Shown here: positions 1 to 5,021 of the stretch, piece after piece
Position numbering within the stretch: the stretch's first letter is position 1
Layout of the letters: each line of letters begins with the position of its first letter
NCBI GenBank assembly: GCA_011523245.1
Contig: WTHG01000348.1
Location: 1-5,021 of the forward strand
Direction: 5' to 3'
DNA from: Verrucomicrobiales bacterium
GTDB lineage: Bacteria; Verrucomicrobiota; Verrucomicrobiia; Limisphaerales; UBA1100
Length of the DNA stretch: 5,021 bases
Notes under the pieces: model-generated
What the model saw: only the letters and a program-made list of their open reading frames with translations
Told to the model about the DNA's origin: nothing
The model's database searches: none
Made by a program: the position numbers and the translations under genes

Positions 1-1
1 T

Positions 2-841
2 TACCTCACCGCACGGCGCAGTGACAAAAATCCGTGGTGGGTCGAGTTGTGGGAGAAACCACCGGGCAAGGCTTGGCTGAAGGTGGGGCCGATCATGGTT
101 TCACGACACAAAGGATACGCGCATTTTCAGGAATCACTTAGCTGGGGGCCAGACCACAAGACGCTGCACTTGTGCGGCCGCTTCCACGAGCTCAGCGACA
201 AGTCCAGCTATGGACGGCTGCAGACGGTGGCCTATATGAAAAGTACAGACTTCGGGCGCACTTGGCAACGCAGCGATGATTCCCTTATCAAAACGACGGC
301 CACCGTTGAGAACATCGAGGTGATTGCGAAAGGCGGTGAGGATTTCAAACGGACCCTGCGCGCCGGCTGCCTGGCGGTGAGCCCGAAAGGCATTCCGCAT
401 TTGCTATTCAGCATCAAAGCGAATAACCGAAATCACACGTACCTGACCGTTCTGGACGCCAACGGTAAATGGCAGCGCACCGACCTGCACGATCACCTGC
501 CGAAGACATGGCAGGACTACAACCTCACCATGGCTGGTGGACTCGCCTTCGACGCCAAGGGCACACTACATGGTGTTGCCCAACTGCAAACCGGACAGCG
601 CGGCCCAAAAATCTGGGGCGACCCGACGAACGAAATCGTGAAATTCGTGCAGCGCGGCAACAGGTTTGAATTTCGCGCCCTGAGTGAATTTGATCCGAAG
701 GCGGCCCATTGGCTTCCAAGCATCGAACGCCCCACCGGCCACAACCTCGTGCCCACACTCCCGGGTGTCCTCTTCACCGGTGGCCCAGCTGGTGCTGGTA
801 ACAAAGACCTGATCAGCAACAAGGTCTATTGGAACCGATGA
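2..841 (+). CDS. BNR-repeat (sialidase-like) protein, 5' end missing
   Basis: This is the C-terminal 279 residues of a larger protein; the frame is open to the left edge, so the true start lies outside the window and the internal TTG at 47 is not a credible start. A clear Asp-box of the S-x-D-x-G-x-x-W type (STDFGRTW, bases 242-265, visible residues 81-88) marks a beta-propeller blade turn. Two further blade-like segments, SPKGIPHLLFS (about 127) and FDAKGTLHG (about 183), fit the BNR_4-type family of exo-sialidase-like propellers. Family members are often exported and sit in polysaccharide-degradation loci, but many have no proven sialidase activity, and I cannot confirm catalytic Arg/Tyr/Glu residues in the part seen. 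The gene ends in TGA and runs convergently towards the esterase gene, 23 bases away, with no clear T-rich terminator between them. The family call is fairly secure; the activity is unknown. Confidence 0.8.
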   Translation, partial: YLTARRSDKNPWWVELWEKPPGKAWLKVGPIMVSRHKGYAHFQESLSWGPDHKTLHLCGRFHELSDKSSYGRLQTVAYMKSTDFGRTWQRSDDSLIKTTATVENIEVIAKGGEDFKRTLRAGCLAVSPKGIPHLLFSIKANNRNHTYLTVLDANGKWQRTDLHDHLPKTWQDYNLTMAGGLAFDAKGTLHGVAQLQTGQRGPKIWGDPTNEIVKFVQRGNRFEFRALSEFDPKAAHWLPSIERPTGHNLVPTLPGVLFTGGPAGAGNKDLISNKVYWNR

Positions 842-864
842 GAGATTTCTCGCGCCTTCAAATC

Positions 865-2064
865 CTACTTCACCCCCATGACTGCGCTGCTGACGAGGTA
901 CTTGCGTTCGTCGCGGACGTCGATGTACCAGACGGTGGCGTTCTTGGGCGGAGCGGCACCGTGAATCTTTTGGCCGTCGACTTTTAGTGGGATAGTTTTC
1001 CACGCGCGCGTTTTGTTCTGCGGATGTGGGCCGGTGGTATAGTGCAGGTTCGCCGAGATGAGCTTGGTCCTCGACTGTACGGTGGTCGTGAGTTGCTCGC
1101 CCTTCACGATCGGCCGGGCCACCACGGGCATGGGGGTGCCGTCGCGCAGGTATTGGTCCACGAAGCCGTAGAATTCCGGGAAGGTGAAGATGTGGCCGTG
1201 TCGCATGCGAATTTGTATGCTGTAGTTTTTCTCGCCCTGCACCAGCGCGCAGGTCTTGGCATAGCTGTCCATGGGGTAGGCAAAATCATTGGTGCCGTTG
1301 AGGAACATAACGGGCATTTTCGCCGAGCCAATGTAGCGCGACGGATCCCAAAGGCGATGCCATTTGTCCGACTGGGCCGGCGTCATTTTGCCAAACTCCG
1401 ATGGTTTCCAAACGCTATTCTCCCGCAGGAAGCCGCAGCCGTACACGGGCATGGCCATCTTGAACCGGTCATCCACACCTGCCACGATGCAGGTGAGATA
1501 GCCGCCCCAGCTGATGCCCGTCAACGCGATGCGCCCGGCATCCACATCCGGAAAACTGCGCAGTAATGAATGCGCCCGCACCACATTGGCGACTGCGTGG
1601 TACGACCATTGGTTTTCCAACGGCTCGTCGATCGTGCCGAATTTGAACGCATGGCCCTGATCCGGGCCACCATCGGGCAACGGCTTGCGGTCCAAGCCTT
1701 TGCCGGCCAAGTCCATGGCGATAGCTGCGTACCCGCGCTTGGCCCAAAGCTCGGCCCAGTTTTTGAACGCTGCCCCACCGCCGCCGTGCACCAGCACGAT
1801 CCCGGGCACCTTATCATCGCCACCCTTGCCAAGTGTCTTGGGTGAGGCGTAGTAGGCAAAGACACCTGTGGGTTTGCCGCGGTATGACTCACCGGCATAG
1901 TGGAGCGAATGCACGCCGTCTTTTTGGCTCTGCCACTTAAACTTCGGCGCCTTTTTTAAATTAGCCAAATCCCAAGGTGTCTCCTTGGGTAACGGCAGAG
2001 GCTTCGCGGCTGAAAGGAGTTGGGCAAACGCAACCAGGCTGAGGCTGATGAAAATGCGCGTCAT
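865..2064 (-). CDS. Exported alpha/beta-hydrolase, acetylxylan-esterase-like
   Basis: This 399-residue protein is a probable secreted or periplasmic serine hydrolase. Residues 1-20 look like a Sec signal peptide (basic Arg3, hydrophobic stretch, Ser-Ala-Ala before Lys21). The core, about 60-310, has an oxyanion-type HGGGG at 93-97, the nucleophile elbow GISWGG with Ser185 (codon 1512-1510), a candidate acid Asp260 in GTND, and His289 or His291 in RHGH as the base. This order and spacing match the dienelactone-hydrolase, prolyl-oligopeptidase and acetylxylan-esterase branch of the fold. Residues about 312-399 form an additional, probably beta-rich, tail of unknown role. It lies downstream of and parallel to the GH127-type gene, which suggests deacylation of the same glycan; that is inference. 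The ATG at 2064 is the only start that includes the signal peptide; a GGAGAGGA purine run lies 13-17 bases upstream, rather far. It could instead be a peptidase or a different esterase. Confidence 0.88.
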   Translation of the reverse strand: MTRIFISLSLVAFAQLLSAAKPLPLPKETPWDLANLKKAPKFKWQSQKDGVHSLHYAGESYRGKPTGVFAYYASPKTLGKGGDDKVPGIVLVHGGGGAAFKNWAELWAKRGYAAIAMDLAGKGLDRKPLPDGGPDQGHAFKFGTIDEPLENQWSYHAVANVVRAHSLLRSFPDVDAGRIALTGISWGGYLTCIVAGVDDRFKMAMPVYGCGFLRENSVWKPSEFGKMTPAQSDKWHRLWDPSRYIGSAKMPVMFLNGTNDFAYPMDSYAKTCALVQGEKNYSIQIRMRHGHIFTFPEFYGFVDQYLRDGTPMPVVARPIVKGEQLTTTVQSRTKLISANLHYTTGPHPQNKTRAWKTIPLKVDGQKIHGAAPPKNATVWYIDVRDERKYLVSSAVMGVK

Positions 2065-2088
2065 GCGAAAACCATCGTCCTCTCCTTC
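2061..2088 (-). promoter_or_regulatory. SD and 4-codon leader ORF overlapping the esterase start
   Basis: Reading the minus strand, GAAGGAGAGGAC (2088-2077) is a strong ribosome-binding sequence, but it is badly spaced for the esterase ATG at 2064 and well spaced for an earlier ATG at 2075 (GGAG at 2085-2082, 6 bases before that ATG). The earlier ATG opens Met-Val-Phe-Ala and then TGA, and that stop overlaps the esterase start as ATGA (2064-2061). Such an overlap is the classic geometry for translational coupling. The layout is directly visible; its function is inferred, and the purine run may simply serve the esterase start with a long spacer. Confidence 0.35.
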
Positions 2089-2109
2089 GGTTCACTCAAG
2101 GAAAAGCCG

Positions 2110-2241
2110 CTAAGACAAAATCGATTTCAACCACGTGGCCGTATACGTCGCCGAGGCGGAAGTTGCGACCGCCGGCAGCATCAGCGCAAAATTAACGGTA
2201 TTCGTCTCATGCCAAAAAGTGTAGTTTCCCAGCAGGTTTCT
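2110..2241 (-). pseudogene. Possible degraded coding remnant in the spacer (doubtful)
   Basis: The 200-base spacer between the glycosidase stop and the esterase start holds, on the minus strand, 43 sense codons followed by TAG (2112-2110). The peptide reads like a protein C-terminus (for example TFWHETNTVNF, then an Ala/Thr-rich part ending in TWLKSILS). It has no ATG before codon 21 and no ribosome site. In another frame, just upstream, the bases read NPIVQEGLKKPAG; joining the two would need a one-base change in the GGGAAAC run near 2225-2231. This could be the tail of a gene lost by deletion and frameshift. It could equally be chance, because 43 open codons in moderately GC-rich DNA is not rare. 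I do not recognise the family. No convincing promoter for the esterase was seen in the spacer. Confidence 0.18.
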
Positions 2242-2256
2242 TCAGGCCCTCCTGAA
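2241..2256 (-). other. Small hairpin just after the glycosidase stop codon
   Basis: TTCAGG and CCTGAA form a perfect 6-base-pair stem with a 4-base loop, starting 8 bases after the glycosidase stop codon on the minus strand. No T-rich tract follows on either strand, so it is not a standard intrinsic terminator. It might stabilise the 3' end of the message or be a chance palindrome. On the minus strand the left arm and loop contain AGGAGG, but no start codon lies at a usable distance. Confidence 0.3.
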
Positions 2257-2264
2257 CGATCGGG

Positions 2265-4742
2265 TTATTTCTCAAACACCACCTTCATCTCCAGAATGCC
2301 CATCGCCGTTTTTTCGCGGGGAATCATGTGGATGCGGATGGCGTCGCAGGTGAGCGGCGCGGCGGGGTGGATGACGTTGAACTGGTTGGCGCGTGTGTCG
2401 TAGCGGTCGGTGGTGTACAGCTTGAAAGGTTTCCATTGGCCATCCTGCCGCACTTCCACTTTCCATTCCTTCGGAAATTTCACCGGATATTGGTAGTGGT
2501 CCATCCAAAACACGCCGATGCTGCGGATTTTTTTCGGGCCATGAAATGTGCCGGTGATCGTTTGTTGTTTGCCCTCCTGCCCACGGCTTGTCCAGCGCGG
2601 GACCTTATTGCCGCTGGACCAGCGCGGCTCGAGGCCATCGCCGATGGCATTCACGGTATCCAGCTCCGAGGTGTGCGTGGCGGTGAGCTTGGCAAACACA
2701 CTTTCCTTTGGGAGCGCCAGCGGATCAAACACCGCCATGGATTGCTTGCGCGGGAACCACACCGTCATCGAACCGGCACCACGGTTGTTCCAAGCGTAGT
2801 ACGGTGTGAGGACGAGCGCCTGATTGGCTACCCCGCCCTTGCCGTCGAGCGCGCGCACGGGCACGTGGGCTTGAATGAAACTGCCGGACTTGATCTTGGC
2901 GGTCTTGATGGTGGCATCCGCCACGGCGGGCAGGCGCGGGAAAAAGAAGCGCTCCGTCGCACCGCCGTTGTCCACGCCCTCGGCGCACAACACGAACGGC
3001 CCACGCGTCAGGGCAAGGCGATCGTGATTGGCCTCGACAGCCTTGTGGCAGGCATTGACCTGCACGGGCATCGGCAGATTCAGCTCCACGCGATCGCCGG
3101 CTTTCCATTGGCGCTCGATCACCGCAAAGCCCTTCTCCACCTTGGCCCTCACCGGCTGGCCATTCACCTTAAGCGACCATTTCCGGACCAAACCGGCATT
3201 CACATACCGGTACAGTTTGCCGGGCACAAACTGCTCACCTGTCCACGTGGGGATGCGCAATCGCAACGCAAAGTTTATGGGCTTCTCGGGCTTTAGGTGA
3301 AGGCGAATCTTGCCGTCATTCGGATACGCCGTGGACTGTTGAATGCCCACCTCCGTGCCGCCGATTTTGGCTTGCGTGGCGGACTCCGCAAAAAACGTCA
3401 CGTACAGATTGCCTTCGTCATGCGCGTAGGTCATCCCCTGCACCTGCGGCAGCAGACGCGCCATGTTGCTCGGGCAACAGGCGGTGCCGAACCACGGCGC
3501 GCGGCCGGCGGTGCCGTGGTTGAATGGATACTTGCCGTCCGCCGCGAGCGGATTCACGTAAAAGAACCGATTGCCCTCGAGGTTCACCGCAGCGAGCACG
3601 TTGTTGAGCAGCGCCACCTCGGCCACGTCGAGGTACTTCGCGTCCTTGTGCAGCAAAAACATCCGGTAGTTGAACAACACATTACCAACCGCCGCACAGG
3701 TTTCGTTGAAGGCATCGGCATTAGGCAGCTCGTACTGCGGGCCGAATCCCTCAATGCCGTGCACCGCGCCGAGGCCGCCGGTGATGTGCATGCGGGTATC
3801 GGTGATGTCGCCCCAAATACGGTCGAGCGCGCGGGCGTAGGCGGTGTTGCCGGTCAGCACCCCCACATCAGCCATGCCGCTATACAGATACGTGGCGCGC
3901 ACAGCGTGACCGACGGCCTCCTTTTGTTTGGCCACCGGCGCGTGTTGCTGCGCGTACGTCGGCGCCATCACGCCCTCGCCCTTCGGCACATAAGTGATGC
4001 CGCGGATTTCCAGGAACTTCCGCGCCATATCCAGATACAACGGTTTGCCGGTCACGCGGTACAAGCGCACCAAGGCCAGCTCCATCTCCTGATGGCCGGG
4101 CGCCTGGCGAATCGGTTTGCCGCCATTGTATTTCGGGTCGCCCTCAAAGAACACTTTGTTGACGTGACGCGCATTTTTCTCCGCCACCTTCAGCAGCTTG
4201 TCCTTGCCGGTGGCCTGATAGTACGCAATCGCCGCCTCGTACATGTGACCCATGTTGTATAGCTCGTGACTGTGCACCACGAACTGGTACGGCTTGTCGC
4301 CCATCATGTGTTTCTCCGCGCCCACGCCGGTGGTGTGCGAGGGATACAGATAGCCATTCGGCTCCTGCGCCGCGGCAATGACATCCACAATGCGGTCAAA
4401 CTGCGCCTCGAGCTCCGGGTCGTCGCGTAGCTTGGCCAGATACGCCGCGCCTTCCATCACCTTGTACAGGTCCGAGTCAATGAATCGATGCGGCCGGTGC
4501 CCTTCAGTGCTTTTGCCCGCCAACGCATCCGCCGCCGCTTGCAGATGTTCCACGCCCGATTTCGTTTTCTCAAACGCGAACGGCACCAGCACCTTGCGCT
4601 GGGTCTCCAGCCGCGGCCGCCAAAAGGCGCTGGTCATTTCCACCTCGTGAAACGGCACGGGCTTAAGCGGGTAATCGGCTGCATCCACAAAAGGGACCGC
4701 CACGATGAGAGCCAACAGGCCGCGTTGTATGAGTGAATTCAT
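2265..4742 (-). CDS. Exported GH127/GH146-type (DUF1680) glycoside hydrolase with extra C-terminal domain
   Basis: This 825-residue enzyme belongs to the former DUF1680 group, known for beta-L-arabinofuranosidases such as HypBA1, whose nucleophile is a zinc-bound cysteine. The matching set is complete here: Glu331 (in GIEGFG) as acid/base, Glu347 and Cys349 in NETC, and Cys422-Cys423 in ACCPSN, with Cys422 as nucleophile. The 16-residue gap from Glu331 to Glu347 equals Glu322-Glu338 in HypBA1. Residues 1-22 form a signal peptide, so it acts in the periplasm or outside. The (alpha/alpha)6 barrel and beta domains cover about 25-670. Residues about 682-825 add a beta-rich module resembling discoidin or galactose-binding domains, which HypBA1 (about 658 residues) lacks. 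I chose ATG 4742 over an in-frame TTG at 4778, because the latter overlaps the upstream gene and puts 12 polar residues before the signal peptide. No Shine-Dalgarno is visible; the gap to the upstream gene is 10 bases, suggesting coupling. Related members act on other sugars (for example aceric acid in rhamnogalacturonan II), so the substrate is open. Confidence 0.93.
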   Translation of the reverse strand: MNSLIQRGLLALIVAVPFVDAADYPLKPVPFHEVEMTSAFWRPRLETQRKVLVPFAFEKTKSGVEHLQAAADALAGKSTEGHRPHRFIDSDLYKVMEGAAYLAKLRDDPELEAQFDRIVDVIAAAQEPNGYLYPSHTTGVGAEKHMMGDKPYQFVVHSHELYNMGHMYEAAIAYYQATGKDKLLKVAEKNARHVNKVFFEGDPKYNGGKPIRQAPGHQEMELALVRLYRVTGKPLYLDMARKFLEIRGITYVPKGEGVMAPTYAQQHAPVAKQKEAVGHAVRATYLYSGMADVGVLTGNTAYARALDRIWGDITDTRMHITGGLGAVHGIEGFGPQYELPNADAFNETCAAVGNVLFNYRMFLLHKDAKYLDVAEVALLNNVLAAVNLEGNRFFYVNPLAADGKYPFNHGTAGRAPWFGTACCPSNMARLLPQVQGMTYAHDEGNLYVTFFAESATQAKIGGTEVGIQQSTAYPNDGKIRLHLKPEKPINFALRLRIPTWTGEQFVPGKLYRYVNAGLVRKWSLKVNGQPVRAKVEKGFAVIERQWKAGDRVELNLPMPVQVNACHKAVEANHDRLALTRGPFVLCAEGVDNGGATERFFFPRLPAVADATIKTAKIKSGSFIQAHVPVRALDGKGGVANQALVLTPYYAWNNRGAGSMTVWFPRKQSMAVFDPLALPKESVFAKLTATHTSELDTVNAIGDGLEPRWSSGNKVPRWTSRGQEGKQQTITGTFHGPKKIRSIGVFWMDHYQYPVKFPKEWKVEVRQDGQWKPFKLYTTDRYDTRANQFNVIHPAAPLTCDAIRIHMIPREKTAMGILEMKVVFEK

Positions 4743-4752
4743 GTTGGGAAAA

Positions 4753-5021
4753 TTATTTTTTGTCCTTGGCCGCTTCAAGCTGAGCTTTCAACTGCGCCAG
4801 CCTCGCATCGTTCTCATTTAAATAATCCTGCTGCGCACGATAGGCTGCGGCGCGGCGGTCCACCATCGCTTTGAACGCCGGATCTTCCTTGGCCGCCTGA
4901 CGCGCCGCCTCGCGCTTGGCCTTGATGGCGTCGTCGGACACAAAAAGCTGCGGATAATCCCTCTCAAGTTTTGACTGCGCCGCTGCCGCGGCGAAGACGA
5001 GTTCCTGATACGCCGCATCCT
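4753..5021 (-). CDS. Unidentified charged helical protein, N-terminal part missing
   Basis: The C-terminal 88 residues of a protein whose frame is open to the right edge; an internal GTG at 4941 is probably not the start, since sense codons continue above it. The sequence is very rich in Ala, Lys, Glu, Gln, Arg and Asp and looks almost wholly alpha-helical. The stretch from about residue 33 to the end (KAKREAARQAAKEDP through AQLKAQLEAAKDKK) could form amphipathic or coiled-coil helices. There are no cysteines and no membrane segment in the part seen. I do not recognise a family; small exported helical proteins and helical tails of larger enzymes both fit. It ends in TAA 10 bases before the glycosidase ATG, so the two are probably in one transcript, but no functional link can be claimed from this fragment. 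The coding call rests on the long open frame, the consistent composition and the tight spacing. Confidence 0.7.
   Translation of the reverse strand, partial: DAAYQELVFAAAAAQSKLERDYPQLFVSDDAIKAKREAARQAAKEDPAFKAMVDRRAAAYRAQQDYLNENDARLAQLKAQLEAAKDKK

Noticed and set aside
566..1003. Minus-strand open frame of 145 codons across the propeller/esterase junction
   Set aside because: It overlaps the coding ends of both genes in a different frame, and its composition is that of a shadow frame.
1024..1566. Plus-strand open frame of 180 codons opposite the esterase
   Set aside because: Antisense shadow of the esterase gene, whose triad and signal peptide are clear; the shadow translation has low-complexity His/Arg/Ala composition and no recognisable domain.
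2188..2225. Sigma-70-like promoter for the esterase (TTGGCA with TAATTT on the minus strand)
   Set aside because: The spacing is only about 15 bases and both boxes deviate from consensus; such a match is expected by chance in a 200-base spacer.
2241..2256. Intrinsic terminator after the glycosidase
   Set aside because: The stem is only 6 base pairs and is not followed by a T-rich run on either strand, so it is kept only as a hairpin.
2020..2403. Plus-strand open frame of 127 codons crossing the spacer
   Set aside because: Its two ends are antisense to the esterase and the glycosidase, and the middle is basic and unstructured; no ribosome site or domain supports it.
2328..4262. Two long, abutting plus-strand open frames (2328-3296 and 3297-4262) opposite the glycosidase
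   Set aside because: They lie fully antisense to a gene with a complete catalytic signature. Their translations are rich in His, Arg, Val and Gly with no family motif, as expected from mirrored GC-rich third positions.

Overview
The window looks like a piece of a carbohydrate-degrading locus from an environmental bacterium. It is moderately GC-rich. It carries exported proteins of families (BNR/sialidase-like, acetylxylan-esterase-like hydrolase, former DUF1680 glycosidase) that are especially common in Verrucomicrobiota, Planctomycetota and Bacteroidota. Weak or absent Shine-Dalgarno sites and the style of the proteins favour Verrucomicrobiota or Planctomycetota, but this placement is an inference from memory of the families, not a proof.

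Layout. Bases 2-841 (+) hold the 3' part of a BNR-repeat (sialidase-like beta-propeller) gene that enters from the left edge. It converges, with only 23 bases between, on a minus-strand run that fills the rest of the window. In transcription order on the minus strand this run is: the C-terminal part of an unidentified charged, helical protein (5021-4753); a large exported glycoside hydrolase of the GH127/GH146 (DUF1680) group with an extra C-terminal beta domain (4742-2265); a 200-base spacer; and an exported serine alpha/beta-hydrolase resembling acetylxylan esterases (2064-865). The first two are 10 bases apart and probably co-transcribed. The spacer shows a small hairpin, a possible degraded coding remnant and a four-codon leader ORF whose stop overlaps the esterase start.

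How they may work together. The DUF1680 glycosidase keeps the full Cys/Glu zinc-thiolate catalytic set known from beta-L-arabinofuranosidase HypBA1. The esterase keeps a Ser-Asp-His triad. A plausible joint role is periplasmic removal of L-arabinofuranose or a related plant or algal sugar together with acyl groups from a decorated polysaccharide; the substrate cannot be read from the sequence. No RNA genes, mobile elements, CRISPR arrays or long repeats were seen. I did not find evidence for a wholly new system; the most unusual points are the esterase leader mini-ORF and the odd spacer.
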